From Alkalihalophilus marmarensis DSM 21297 (GTDB taxonomy: Bacteria > Bacillota > Bacilli > Bacillales > Bacillaceae_D), in the NCBI RefSeq assembly GCF_000474275.2, contig NZ_ATAE01000008.1, forward strand, positions 248,001-312,000: a stretch of DNA of 64,000 nt. Direction: 5' to 3'. Numbering within the stretch: position 1 is the first letter of the stretch; the number at the start of each line of letters is the position of its first letter. The notes under the pieces were generated by a model, which was not told where the DNA came from, did not search any database, and worked only from the letters and a program-made list of their open reading frames with translations. Positions 24,940 through 34,419 of this stretch are shown here, piece after piece. The position numbers were made by a program, and so were the translations under genes.

Positions 24940-26769
24940 TTAAAAAGCTGCTAACCTAGTTGCAGCTATATGCAATGGATTTTGGACTTTACCGTATTCT
25001 GAAGCATGGGGACGATCGTCATCATCCTCATATCCATAATCAATCATACGGTTACGGTTCAAGCATAATTTTGTGAATTGAGGTCTAAGCAAATCAAACA
25101 GTGTGAAGCGGTCTTTTAACTCCGGAAAACGATTCTGGTAGTCAATGATCGTGTTTCTGAGCGAAAGCCAGAATTGCTCTTCATCCATGTACTCAAAAGT
25201 ATCTAAAATATCAGCGAGATACCTGAAGTGGCAGACGAACAGCCCGGTAAATATAAACTGGCAAAGACCTTCTCTTCCCTCGCTGCGAAGAACGGGTTTC
25301 AATTCTTTTGGCAAATGCTCAAGTTCAGGCAGAGGCTCATCACTGACATTTACATCATCAACAAAGTCTTTCATCGCTAAGCGGTGCGGGATATGATTCT
25401 TTAACACAACCACGGTATTTTGTCCGTGCGGCGAGAAAACCGTACCATACTTGTAGAGGAAATGAAGGAGCGGCTGCACGACCACATCAAATAATGCATT
25501 CATCCACTCTTTGGTTGTTAAGCCGGATCGTTCGATTAGTGCTGCTACGAACGGCTTCTTTTTATCGTCTACATAAAGAAGAGACGCTAATGTAACAGCA
25601 TGCTCGTTTTCATCTAAGAAACTGTATATACTCTCCCTCCAGATCGTTCCGAGCATTTCATGGTATTGATAAGGAGCACCAGTTAATTTGGAAAAGTAAG
25701 GATGCTCATAATTCATACTTGCAATTTCTCCAGGTAAAATGATACGGCATTCTTTGTTTAAAAATGTATCTTTATCGCGTATGTCGTGAATGTACTCCGT
25801 GATCGTAGGTGCGACTACTGTCCGCTCACCTGGTAAACCGCGGTAGACAAGTGTGTTTAGTATGCTCATCGGCAGCTTTACATGATGCTTATGCTTGGCA
25901 CTACGGTTCACAAAAGTACGAATCGATTGCTGGGGCAGATAGAGATCATCGCTTTTTCCTAAATGAATGATATGTTTATAAGCAATTTCTGATGCGAAAT
26001 AATATACAATCATCTCATTCCACTGCCATTCATGAACTGGGATCAAATAATACTTACTTGCATCCACTCCCTCAGATTCAATCATCTGTACAAAATGTTG
26101 ATAGTTATCCTCACCTAGCTCACCTTTAATCATCGATTCATAATCTACAGATGAGACGGAATGAAACGTTGCGTGATCCAGGTGAGCAGCAATCCATGAG
26201 AGCTGTACTTCCTTTTTTTGTTCCGGAGCATACGAGAGATAGTCATTATAATTAAAACCAATCCGTCCTTTATTATAGGTGATCCAAGGATGCCCTTCCA
26301 TCTCTCCTTCAAGCTCTGCATAATCAAGATCAACCAACTCATCAGCTGTAGTCGCTTTTTTCTTATGCAAAATGTGAGCATCAGCTAAAAGAGTATTGTT
26401 GTATTCTTTAATTAAGTGGCCTGTTGTGACGGGGTTCATTCCGACATCATGCTGTATATCTAAAATAAATTGAATAGGATCTTTTGCATGAATCCATTCA
26501 CCGTCTTTTAAGAACGTTATAGATTCTGGAAAAATATGATAGCTGCCCATTAATCGCTTCTTCGCTTTAAATTGATATTGCGCTTTCTTACCGTTATCCT
26601 TTGTTAAAGAAAGCTGATACAGAGCGCCCCCCTCTTCCTCACGAACTACAGTGGGGTGTATCATATCCTCATACATAAATTCGGTAATCATTTTAGTGAG
26701 AAGCTGTCTTCCTGCTTCGGTCCATACTTCTTCAGTCACTATATCCTGTATACGAGTTTGAGTATTCAT
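24940..26769 (-). CDS. NIS siderophore synthetase, IucA/IucC family (second synthetase)
   Basis: 609 aa. The NIS synthetase motifs are present: TTGHLIKEYNN near residue 128, IPVHEWQWNEMIVYYF near 240, RTFVNRSAKHKHHVKLP near 280 and HGQNTVVVLKNHIPHRLAMKDF near 450. These enzymes adenylate a carboxyl of citrate or its monoamide and join it to a hydroxamate amine. This gene is last in the operon, 21 bases after the MFS gene, and is the IucC/RhbF-like partner of the synthetase at 29798. Two synthetases imply two condensations on citrate. Confidence 0.92.
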   Translation of the reverse strand: MNTQTRIQDIVTEEVWTEAGRQLLTKMITEFMYEDMIHPTVVREEEGGALYQLSLTKDNGKKAQYQFKAKKRLMGSYHIFPESITFLKDGEWIHAKDPIQFILDIQHDVGMNPVTTGHLIKEYNNTLLADAHILHKKKATTADELVDLDYAELEGEMEGHPWITYNKGRIGFNYNDYLSYAPEQKKEVQLSWIAAHLDHATFHSVSSVDYESMIKGELGEDNYQHFVQMIESEGVDASKYYLIPVHEWQWNEMIVYYFASEIAYKHIIHLGKSDDLYLPQQSIRTFVNRSAKHKHHVKLPMSILNTLVYRGLPGERTVVAPTITEYIHDIRDKDTFLNKECRIILPGEIASMNYEHPYFSKLTGAPYQYHEMLGTIWRESIYSFLDENEHAVTLASLLYVDDKKKPFVAALIERSGLTTKEWMNALFDVVVQPLLHFLYKYGTVFSPHGQNTVVVLKNHIPHRLAMKDFVDDVNVSDEPLPELEHLPKELKPVLRSEGREGLCQFIFTGLFVCHFRYLADILDTFEYMDEEQFWLSLRNTIIDYQNRFPELKDRFTLFDLLRPQFTKLCLNRNRMIDYGYEDDDDRPHASEYGKVQNPLHIAATRLAAF

Positions 26770-26790
26770 TTTCCACTCTCCTTATAAAAA

Positions 26791-27966
26791 TTAAGCTGCT
26801 TTGTTTTTTTCGGTTTGAGCACTCATATTAAATGTGAATAACGCAACGATTACGGCTGTTACACATACTAGTCCTGCACTGGTAAGTGGTGAAGCTAGAG
26901 TGAATGCAGCGGCTGTACTAGAAGCTGCGAGCGGTGCAATGAGAAGTCCGGCATTCTGAAACGTTGAAGCTGCAGCGTACATTTGAACGTGATTTGTGCT
27001 TCGATTAAAGATGGTCAGCTCTAGTGCGGCTTGTGAGATGATTAAACAAAAGCCGTACACTATTCTACTCGCCCATAGCCAGATGAGTTGATCTGTCAAG
27101 CCTTGCACAATAAGAGTAAATGCTAATACTGTGAGTGATACGGTAAAGATCAGCGGTGCACGGTGTTTGCACCATCCCTTTTGTATGAAAGGAAAAGCAA
27201 GGATCGCCATTGCACTTGGCATCATAAACAATAAGCTGCCCTCAAAGCTAGATAGCTGAAATTCATTCATAGTATAAAGAGTGAAATAGGGACGGATCAT
27301 GTTGTTTGCTGTGTGAAAGAGCAGCAAAATCAATCCTATGCCCGCTAGTATAAATCCATGCTTTCGGCTAAAGCCCTGCTTACCTTTTGGAGGGCGGGTC
27401 GTATGTGTATTTAAATATCTTAATGTGACAAAGGCAGTGAACCATAATAAAAGTTCAATGGCTGCTAAACCGATGAACAAGTATAAGGGTTGTTCTAGCG
27501 CAATGATCCAAGCTCCAGTCAACGTGCCGGTGATTACTGCTGCATGAAATACCATGTGATACATACCAACTACTCGAGTGCGCTTTTTTTCCTCATTTAA
27601 TTGAATTAATAACGGATAAATAAGAAACAAGCTGCTTTTTCCTATTAATAATAAAACGGTGAATATCATGAATTGAATCTCATGCTGTGAAATAGCCATG
27701 CATAAAAGCATCACAGCTGAGATCCATTGCCCCGTATAAATGAGGTGCTTTACTTCAAAACGCTTAGATAAAATCCCCCATATTGGGACGGAAATGACGA
27801 CTGTCAATCTAGAAATGAAGATATACAGAGCCGTAAATTCTAAGTCTTCTACTCCAAACACCTTAGAAAAAAATTGTGGATAAAATGGTGATAAAATGAC
27901 ATCAGCTAAGATGAAATAGTAGATTAATAGAAAGAGCACAGCTTGCTGGACTTTAGTTGAAGTCAC
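26791..27966 (-). CDS. MFS transporter, probable siderophore exporter
   Basis: 391 aa, twelve predicted membrane segments with the MFS loop VPIWGILSKRFEVKHLIY between helices 2 and 3. It starts with GTG overlapping the stop of the N-monooxygenase gene by four bases, so it belongs to the siderophore operon. By position and family it should export the finished siderophore. No binding-protein or ABC uptake genes are in the window. Confidence 0.87.
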   Translation of the reverse strand: MTSTKVQQAVLFLLIYYFILADVILSPFYPQFFSKVFGVEDLEFTALYIFISRLTVVISVPIWGILSKRFEVKHLIYTGQWISAVMLLCMAISQHEIQFMIFTVLLLIGKSSLFLIYPLLIQLNEEKKRTRVVGMYHMVFHAAVITGTLTGAWIIALEQPLYLFIGLAAIELLLWFTAFVTLRYLNTHTTRPPKGKQGFSRKHGFILAGIGLILLLFHTANNMIRPYFTLYTMNEFQLSSFEGSLLFMMPSAMAILAFPFIQKGWCKHRAPLIFTVSLTVLAFTLIVQGLTDQLIWLWASRIVYGFCLIISQAALELTIFNRSTNHVQMYAAASTFQNAGLLIAPLAASSTAAAFTLASPLTSAGLVCVTAVIVALFTFNMSAQTEKNKAA

Positions 27967-29276
27967 GTAAGAACTCCAAATTGCTGAAACACATTTCGCT
28001 TGCGAACAGGGTACACTTCCTTGTGTGCCAGCTTGTTTATTATCACAGCATTACGATAAGCTCCTAACCCTAAGTCAGGTGCACCAACCCCATGAGTATG
28101 CATTTCTCCGTTTTGAACAAATAATCTGTTATCGGTCAATTCTTTTAATTTCAATTCATAGTCGTGTGTAATTAGGTAGCGAGCTTCCTGATCCCAATTA
28201 ATGATCGACTCTACATTCTTAATAAAAGGAGGGATCGGGTGTGAGTATCCCGTCGCCGCTATGATAACCTCGCTTTTATGCTCAAACCTCTCATTTTGTT
28301 CCCACTGATTGCAATGAAGTGTAAATCCGTTCTCAATTCTCACTACATCAGTTACTTCTGTTTTAGCAAGCAAGCGGACATCAGGTTTATCCCCGCCGAT
28401 TGAATGTTCATACAACAGGTCGTAAATATCGGATATGGTCTGAGCGCTGATCCCTTTATACAGCAGGTCTTGCTTTGGAAGCTGCACATCTTTTACTGAT
28501 TGCGGAAGTTTATAGAAATAATTTATATATTCAGGTGAAAAATGTTCAAGACCAAGCTTTGAGTATTCCATTGGGTGGAATCCTTTTGATCGTGTGAACC
28601 AATCAAGCTTGTACTGATAATTAGGCTGCTCCTTTAACAATTCAAGGAATACCTCTGCTGCACTTTGACCTGAGCCAATGACTGTAATGGAATTGGCTTC
28701 TCTTAATCGCTCACGGTGATGTAAAAATTGTGCAGAGTGAAACAAGTCCTTCCCTTCTTGTGCCTTTAAGTTTGCTGGCATGACTGGAGAGCTCCCGATA
28801 CCCAGTACCACGTCTTTCGCGTAAAAAGTATTATTTTTCCCCGTTTTCATTTGTATCGTTTCTATTCTGAAGAGCTGCTGTGTCTTATCATGTTCAATTG
28901 ATTCTACACGCGTTTCAAATTGACAATTGGAAAGCTGTTTAGAAACCCATTTACAATAATGGTTGTACTCTCTTCTTGGGATGTGAAATCTTTCAAGAAA
29001 GTAAAATTTATAGAGCCTGTCCATTTCATGCAAATAATTAAGGAAGCTGTAGTGGCTTTTTGGGTTCACCATGGTAACCACATCTGCTAAAAAAGGGACT
29101 TGTAAAGTTGTCTCTTCTATCAAAAGGCCTCCATGCCATTCAAATTCTGGTTTTTGTTCTAGGAATATTGTGTTAAGGTCTGTTCCTTCCTCAATAAGCG
29201 CTGCTAAGCCTAAGTTAAAGGGGCCAAGGCCTATACCTATTACGTCATACACATTGTCCGTTTCTAAATGGGACAT
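27963..29276 (-). CDS. Lysine/ornithine/diamine N-monooxygenase (IucD/RhbE-like)
   Basis: 437 aa flavin N-hydroxylase. The FAD motif GIGLGPFNLGLAAL is at residues 12-25, the NADPH motif GSGQSAAEVFLELL near 207, and the C-terminal ATGYSHPIPPF near 350, as in IucD, RhbE and PvdA. It hydroxylates a terminal amine to make a hydroxamate precursor with FAD, NADPH and O2. Start ATG (MSHLETD) sits after AGGAGGTGGAAGG; the upstream frame overlaps the acetyltransferase gene. It overlaps that gene by 32 bases and the MFS gene by 4. Confidence 0.92.
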   Translation of the reverse strand: MSHLETDNVYDVIGIGLGPFNLGLAALIEEGTDLNTIFLEQKPEFEWHGGLLIEETTLQVPFLADVVTMVNPKSHYSFLNYLHEMDRLYKFYFLERFHIPRREYNHYCKWVSKQLSNCQFETRVESIEHDKTQQLFRIETIQMKTGKNNTFYAKDVVLGIGSSPVMPANLKAQEGKDLFHSAQFLHHRERLREANSITVIGSGQSAAEVFLELLKEQPNYQYKLDWFTRSKGFHPMEYSKLGLEHFSPEYINYFYKLPQSVKDVQLPKQDLLYKGISAQTISDIYDLLYEHSIGGDKPDVRLLAKTEVTDVVRIENGFTLHCNQWEQNERFEHKSEVIIAATGYSHPIPPFIKNVESIINWDQEARYLITHDYELKLKELTDNRLFVQNGEMHTHGVGAPDLGLGAYRNAVIINKLAHKEVYPVRKRNVFQQFGVLT

Positions 29277-29823
29277 CCTTCCACCTCCTGAAAAACACCT
29301 CTCGCTCACAAACCATTAAAAGTCCTTTTTTATCTGGCAAATCGATCTCTTTTATAGGTGTAAATCCGCATTTTTTAAAAACATGGATCATCTTTTTATT
29401 TCGTATATCAGGTTCCGCTACGATTCTCATCGTTTGTTCCTCAGTAAACTGATAGGCTGTCATTGCGCGAAGTATAGGCAAGGATAATCCTTTACCTAGA
29501 TAACATTCAGGGCCGATTAATAAATGGATGCCTTGGTCTGTTTCGTCTGCGTCATAATAATTGGCAATCGCATCATCACTAGCCCAGTAACTTTCCCAAT
29601 AGCACATTGGGATACCATCAAGTTCGCCAATATACAAAGTCTGGTGTGTATCTGCTAAAAGCTTTTTTAAATGTATTTGATAGTGGTCGTACGGAAAGTT
29701 CTGCTGCCAAAAAGGAATAACATGAGGCTTATGATGCCACTCATGCAAACGAGCAACGTCTTTATCAAACTCAACTTCCCGAAACGTGATGAGATGATCA
29801 AACTCTCCTTCTCGGGTATTCAC
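29245..29823 (-). CDS. GNAT acetyltransferase of siderophore synthesis (IucB/RhbD-like)
   Basis: 192 aa. The C-terminal part shows the AlcB/IucB-type acetyl-CoA fold with YWESYWASDDAIANYY, GPECYLGKGLSLPILRAM and RIVAEPDIRNKKMIHVFKKCGF. These enzymes acylate the hydroxylamine made by the monooxygenase. Start GTG overlaps the end of the upstream synthetase gene by 26 bases, and its 3' end overlaps the monooxygenase start, so translation is coupled. Acyl donor is likely acetyl-CoA by family. Confidence 0.9.
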   Translation of the reverse strand: MNTREGEFDHLITFREVEFDKDVARLHEWHHKPHVIPFWQQNFPYDHYQIHLKKLLADTHQTLYIGELDGIPMCYWESYWASDDAIANYYDADETDQGIHLLIGPECYLGKGLSLPILRAMTAYQFTEEQTMRIVAEPDIRNKKMIHVFKKCGFTPIKEIDLPDKKGLLMVCEREVFFRRWKDVPFRNGQCV

Positions 29824-31642
29824 TGGTTACAAGCTCCTTTCTGACAAGAGGATTATCAATTTCGACGTAAACAGACTGAGTTTCTAGTGAACCAGTCAAT
29901 TCATCCATATCATGAAAGCGAGTAAGTAAATTCGCTTTGCAAGGAAGTGTTTTTTCATATAATAAACTTTCAATAAGCATTGAAGAACTTTTAGCCGGAA
30001 TCTCTATCTCTAATATCGCTTCCCGTAATGTCTCTAAAAGAATACTTTCATCTACTAACCGAGCTACCCCGAAAGCGTTGATTAAACCGAGAATATTATT
30101 AAAATAAAAATAATAACGCAGCCTTTCATCAGCTATAGCATCCGAGCAAACTGTATTACTCTTTTCACTAATGCCAGGCAGCACGTGGCTTAACTTTTCA
30201 TAGAAGGATTCCGAAAAGTAGTAGCCTTGATTATCACGATAATAAAACCGGTCAGGATACCCATCTTTTAAATGGATGACACTGTTCTGTTGATGGGCTT
30301 CTAATGCAATGCCATGATTTAAGTAAAGCCAAAAAATAGGTTTAAGGGACCTATTGAGATAACGAGTAAACCAATCTATGCTGACTGCTTCAACAGAACG
30401 CCCTTCCTTCTCAGCCAAACGTTGAATAATAGCAGCAAGTCTCGAAGGAGGTCCGCTGACTGTATCTTGGCAAAGCGCGGCAATTGGTGTGGCATTCCTA
30501 GCTTCTTCTTTTTTAAATAGATTTTCTCGCAATATGACCTCAAAGCCTGATTCATTTTCCCCATCTAGTTTTACTGTTATAAAGGCCGGATCTTTAATTA
30601 CTTCAAAATTAGGAAATCGTCTTTTTAAATCTTTTCCTATCTCTGTGTCTAATAAGTGCTTTACTTCAACTCCTCGTTCTAACTCCATATTTTTATTGGC
30701 ACGAACTGAATTCGTAATCTTTATATTTAAAGAGAATTTATACATATAATCCTCGTTGGGATGATAGACTGTTCGAACGGAGGAAGTCGGCTCATACGCT
30801 GCCCCCTGCTTACCTAGATTTTCAATCAATCCGTCATTAATGGCTCGCTGTACCTGTGGTTTTCTCATTAAATAGTCAGCCTGCCATGGGTGAACAGGTA
30901 TTAATGAATACTCATCTTTCTCGCAGTATTTCTCTTTAAAATCACTTGATGTATCTGAATGATCTATAAGCTTCTGCTTTATTAAATGAGTAGTTGAATG
31001 CTGCAGGGCTGATCGTTCATAAACGAGCGAGCGATGAACACGGAAATAGTGCAGTTGAAACGATCCTCTTAACTCTGGAGAATATTGGGCTCTATCCCAC
31101 TCGCTGATCCCTTGGCGGCTTTTAGGTGTGGGATGCAATAAATGGCCTAATAATAATGCCTGTTCCGCATCAATAAAATCCATATCGAAAGCAGTTAGTT
31201 CATCGGCTTCCTCTAATCTTTCTCGTACAAACATCTCGATATTTTGACAACTTAAAATGACTCTCATCATGAGTTCATCTTGCTCACGTGTTGATCCCCC
31301 GCCAGATTCAAGTGTTAATTCCTTAATGACAAGACTTACAAGAGTCAGATAATCAAGTTCAAGCAGGTCGCTCTGCTCTGTATTTTGTGCATAATATAGC
31401 GGGAAGGAAAAAAGATGTCTCCCAGTGAGCGACCAATATTCAAGCGGGATAAATAAATCCATATTTTGATAAGCGAGCTTGGTATGGATTACCTGGCTCA
31501 CTTCACTATGTGCAAAGAGGTGATCATTTGTTAATTCGTTAAATTGACTTTTATTAATTAAAGACCCCTTTCCTGTTTCGCGCAGGTAGCAGTTCAAAAA
31601 GCTTTGAATCGTGGCTTTTTCAGCTATTTGTTTAGCGATCAT
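29798..31642 (-). CDS. NIS siderophore synthetase, IucA/RhbC-like (first synthetase)
   Basis: 614 aa. Motifs include AQALLLGHLLHPTPKSRQG near residue 139, YSLIPVHPWQADYLM near 245, PTSSVRTVYHP near 282 and HGIALEAHQQNSVIHLKDGYPDRF near 440, with KITNSVRANKNMELERG between. The HPTPKSR segment is the canonical IucA/IucC N-terminal signature. It joins citrate to the first hydroxamate unit. It overlaps the decarboxylase stop by 11 bases and the acetyltransferase start by 26. Confidence 0.93.
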   Translation of the reverse strand: MIAKQIAEKATIQSFLNCYLRETGKGSLINKSQFNELTNDHLFAHSEVSQVIHTKLAYQNMDLFIPLEYWSLTGRHLFSFPLYYAQNTEQSDLLELDYLTLVSLVIKELTLESGGGSTREQDELMMRVILSCQNIEMFVRERLEEADELTAFDMDFIDAEQALLLGHLLHPTPKSRQGISEWDRAQYSPELRGSFQLHYFRVHRSLVYERSALQHSTTHLIKQKLIDHSDTSSDFKEKYCEKDEYSLIPVHPWQADYLMRKPQVQRAINDGLIENLGKQGAAYEPTSSVRTVYHPNEDYMYKFSLNIKITNSVRANKNMELERGVEVKHLLDTEIGKDLKRRFPNFEVIKDPAFITVKLDGENESGFEVILRENLFKKEEARNATPIAALCQDTVSGPPSRLAAIIQRLAEKEGRSVEAVSIDWFTRYLNRSLKPIFWLYLNHGIALEAHQQNSVIHLKDGYPDRFYYRDNQGYYFSESFYEKLSHVLPGISEKSNTVCSDAIADERLRYYFYFNNILGLINAFGVARLVDESILLETLREAILEIEIPAKSSSMLIESLLYEKTLPCKANLLTRFHDMDELTGSLETQSVYVEIDNPLVRKELVTSEYPRRRV

Positions 31643-33176
31643 TATGTCTACCCCTTTCTTCTCCTAGTTGTTTCATTTGATTTATGATTTCTTTGATATC
31701 TTCTATTGTTGTCAACGGGTTTAAAAGGGTGAATTTCAAGTAAATAGATTTGTTCACTCGGGTTTTTGCTATGACTGCAGCTCCTGCTTCAAATAACTTT
31801 GAACGTATAAATGCATTTGTATCATTAAGCCAAACAGGGTCCTCTCTATGCTCTTTGGGAAAGTACCGATATACAACTGCATTTATTTCAGGTTGATGAA
31901 TGATTTCAAAGTTGGAATCCTCTTCTAATAAAGCAGCTGTATGTTGGGCTAGGTCTATTGTGTAATCTACCATTTGAGCAAATGTGTCCTTTCCTAACAC
32001 TTGTAGAGAAGCAAACAATTTAAGTGCATCAAATCGTCTTGTTGTTTGGATAGATTTGGTTACAAGATTAGGTATACCCTCATCTTCATCTTCTTCAGGA
32101 TTTAAATAATCGGCATGAAGTTTAAGGTAATTGAAATGCTCCTCATCTTTTAATAGAAAAGCCCCGCAGCTGATTGGTTGATAAAATAATTTGTGAAAAT
32201 CAACCGTGATCGAATCAGCTTGTTTAATTCCTTCTAATTTGTGACTATGTTGTTCGCTAAGCATCAATGCCCCGCCATATGCAGCATCAACATGAAGCCA
32301 AACATTGTATTGATCAGCAACTCGTGCTAATTCGTTCAGAGGATCAATGCTGCCGAAGTCCGTTGTACCAGCAGTTGCGATGATTGCAAATGGAATAAGA
32401 TCTTCTTTTTCTGCTTGATGCAGCTTCTCTTTAAGTTTATCTATGGACATTCGGTGATGCTGATTCGTCTCTACAGGAATCACGGCTTGTTCACCTAAAC
32501 CAAGCAAGAAGGCTGATTGACGTACAGTAAAATGGGCATCAGCTGAGCAGAAAATTCTCATTCTCCCAGCTTCTTTTGGAAGTCCATTTTGTTGGGTATC
32601 CCAATGAAACTTCTTATGTAAAAAATGATCCCGTGCAAGTAATAGTCCCATTAAATTGGATTGGGTACCCCCGCTTGTGAAAACACCATTTGCTGTTTTA
32701 TCTTCATAAAAGAGGTCACGCAGCCACTTCACCATTTTTTCTTCTACGACCGTAGCAGATGTACTTTGATCCCATGAATCCATTGATTGATTGGATGCGC
32801 TTATCAGTACTTCTGCTGCTAAAGCTGATGTTAACGGCGGGCAATGCAAATGGGCCAAACATCTTAAATTCGTCACTTGAATGGAGTGAGCAATAACGGT
32901 TTCCCCGATTTTCTCCATTACTTTATCGATTGAGAGACCTCTTTCTGGTACGACATCCGGGAAAGCTAATTCTAAGCCTTGCTCTATGGATGCTTGAGAA
33001 AGTCCGGTGTATGGATGAGGTTGACTAGTTACTATTTGTGAAAACACGTCTTTTGCTGTTTGGATCGCTGCATTATATTCAGACATACTTTCAATATCCT
33101 GTTGCGGAAAAAAACGTTTAAAGTGGTCATTGTTTATTAGGGTCGTTTTGAATTCCTCAAGCTGAGTCAATCCCAT
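31632..33176 (-). CDS. PLP-dependent decarboxylase (diaminobutyrate type, RhbB-like)
   Basis: 514 aa group II decarboxylase. Motifs: TSGGTQSNLMGLLLARD near residue 147, HVDAAYGGALML near 290 with the PLP Asp, and PLP Lys in SITVDFHKLFYQPISCGAF near 320. Closest types are L-2,4-diaminobutyrate decarboxylases, which supply 1,3-diaminopropane for schizokinen and rhizobactin, though lysine decarboxylase is possible. Start ATG (MGLTQLEEF) is 8 bases after AGGAGG. First gene of the operon, behind a Fur-controlled promoter. No diaminobutyrate aminotransferase is next to it. Confidence 0.88.
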   Translation of the reverse strand: MGLTQLEEFKTTLINNDHFKRFFPQQDIESMSEYNAAIQTAKDVFSQIVTSQPHPYTGLSQASIEQGLELAFPDVVPERGLSIDKVMEKIGETVIAHSIQVTNLRCLAHLHCPPLTSALAAEVLISASNQSMDSWDQSTSATVVEEKMVKWLRDLFYEDKTANGVFTSGGTQSNLMGLLLARDHFLHKKFHWDTQQNGLPKEAGRMRIFCSADAHFTVRQSAFLLGLGEQAVIPVETNQHHRMSIDKLKEKLHQAEKEDLIPFAIIATAGTTDFGSIDPLNELARVADQYNVWLHVDAAYGGALMLSEQHSHKLEGIKQADSITVDFHKLFYQPISCGAFLLKDEEHFNYLKLHADYLNPEEDEDEGIPNLVTKSIQTTRRFDALKLFASLQVLGKDTFAQMVDYTIDLAQHTAALLEEDSNFEIIHQPEINAVVYRYFPKEHREDPVWLNDTNAFIRSKLFEAGAAVIAKTRVNKSIYLKFTLLNPLTTIEDIKEIINQMKQLGEERGRHNDR

Positions 33177-33208
33177 TTTTATCCCTCCTAGTATTTTAAA
33201 AATCAAAA

Positions 33209-33227
33209 GATAATGAAAATCATTATC
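33209..33227. promoter_or_regulatory. Fur box 1 of the siderophore operon
   Basis: GATAATGAAAATCATTATC matches the 19-bp Fur consensus GATAATGATAATCATTATC at 18 of 19 positions. It lies between the -10 element and the ribosome site of the decarboxylase gene. Confidence 0.93.
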
Positions 33228-33244
33228 AATAACTCTTGTTGGCT

Positions 33245-33273
33245 ATGTTAGTTTAAGTGATAATCATTGTCAA
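33245..33273 (-). promoter_or_regulatory. Sigma-A promoter with overlapping Fur box 2
   Basis: Minus-strand TTGACA (33268-33273), 17-base spacer, TAACAT (33245-33250). A second 7-1-7 Fur palindrome TGATAATCATTGTCA (33258-33272) covers the -35 and spacer. Iron repression of the operon is expected. Confidence 0.82.
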
Positions 33274-33370
33274 TTGAAAATGAAAATTCAGTAAAATGGT
33301 CACCTATTTAGAAAAGCACTTTGATTATTTACACTCATGCTTATCATTACAGTCCTAAATTCATAAAGAA

Positions 33371-33404
33371 AGAACGTGTGTTGACTGATCAACACACGTT
33401 CTTT
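33371..33404. terminator. Bidirectional terminator hairpin
   Basis: AGAACGTGTGTTGA pairs with TCAACACACGTTCT around CTGA, flanked by AAAGA and TTTCT tracts. It lies at the 3' end of the 66-aa membrane protein gene. Confidence 0.87.
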
Positions 33405-33605
33405 CTAAGCACTTGCACTCTTTTTTTGTTTCAGCTTACGGAACAGGTATAGGCACACCCAGCTGCCAATTAAGGCAATTGGAACAATGAGAAACCGGTA
33501 AGGACTGGTCGGTTGAAGCCATTCAATATTCGTATATGGCCCCAAAAATAATAAAATCAATAAAATAACAAAACCAGCTGCTGCACGAATTACATAATCA
33601 ATCAT
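33405..33605 (-). CDS. Small two-helix membrane protein
   Basis: 66 aa with two hydrophobic segments (AAAGFVILLILLFLG and FLIVPIALIGSWVCLYLF) and a basic C-terminus KLKQKKSASA, so both ends probably face the cytoplasm or the N-terminus outside. ATG after AAGCGAGG. Single gene, ended by a strong hairpin. No family is recognised; phage-holin-like size but no phage context. Confidence 0.65.
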   Translation of the reverse strand: MIDYVIRAAAGFVILLILLFLGPYTNIEWLQPTSPYRFLIVPIALIGSWVCLYLFRKLKQKKSASA

Positions 33606-33690
33606 TGGAAACCTCGCTTATACATTCTTTATCTTATGTAAGTGTATCATTAAAGATAAGTGTATATAAACAACATTTCTTAATGATTTA

Positions 33691-34041
33691 TCATCTTTTC
33701 ACCAAAAACTCCTCAGGGTTTAACCCCGGAGATTCTATCGAAATAGCCGTCAGTCCGTTATCTGTCCCGGTTTCATGCCATTCGCCTTTCTCCCAAAACA
33801 CTGCATCTCCTTTTTTGATGGAAAGCCTTTCATCCTCCGTACGAACCCAGCCTTCCCCTTCTATTATCAAAAAAAGCTGGGGTACAGCCGCTTGGTGATA
33901 GCCAATAAGTCCTCCTTCACCCAAATTCATGCAGCCAATTTGTGCAGGAGAATCAAGTTTTGCGATTTTTGTCATAATGAAGTTTGAGTTAAAATGTGTT
34001 ACTTTTTGACCAGTTTCTTTTTCAAAACGGAATAGTTGCAA
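33691..34041 (-). CDS. Cupin-domain protein
   Basis: 116 aa single cupin. The first motif reads GLIGYHQAAVPQLFLIIEGEGWV and the second GDAVFWEKGEWHETGTDNG; the second keeps the His, while the first has HQ and lacks the full HxH ligand set, so metal binding may be incomplete. Starts with TTG nine bases after GGGGG. Last gene of the operon 34041-37415. Small cupins of this kind act as sensors or isomerases; role not deducible. Confidence 0.82.
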   Translation of the reverse strand: MQLFRFEKETGQKVTHFNSNFIMTKIAKLDSPAQIGCMNLGEGGLIGYHQAAVPQLFLIIEGEGWVRTEDERLSIKKGDAVFWEKGEWHETGTDNGLTAISIESPGLNPEEFLVKR

Positions 34042-34056
34042 ATGAGATCCCCCTTA

Positions 34057-34419
34057 TTATTGCAATACAAACACATATATAAGCATAGCTGAAAGACCGA
34101 TAACCCAAATCGTGCTGCTGATTACATATTGTTTAGACCTCTTCAAGTACTTCCATTCCATGAAAGTATCAAAAGCATTAGAGAGGATTAAATAACTAAA
34201 GATATACCACAAGAAAAGTTCGCCATATTCATCCAGGCTTACCACTGGAATTAATCCAATAATAAATACAATGAGCATGCTAAGCTTCACCCAGTTATAA
34301 ATTTTTTCCCCATTCGTTTCACTGAAATATCGATGTTTAATACCAAGCTTCTTACGCAACATTCTCTCTACTAAAAAAATGATCAATGCAACAATGATTA
34401 AATATAGAAAAAACTTCAT
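34057..34419 (-). CDS. DUF4181 family membrane protein
   Basis: 120 aa with four hydrophobic segments and the middle motif LSNAFDTFMEWKYLKRSKQYVIS typical of DUF4181 proteins in Bacillus. The ATG overlaps the stop of the DinB gene by four bases. Function unknown. The conserved acidic and basic residues between helices 3 and 4 are likely on the cytoplasmic side. Confidence 0.78.
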   Translation of the reverse strand: MKFFLYLIIVALIIFLVERMLRKKLGIKHRYFSETNGEKIYNWVKLSMLIVFIIGLIPVVSLDEYGELFLWYIFSYLILSNAFDTFMEWKYLKRSKQYVISSTIWVIGLSAMLIYVFVLQ

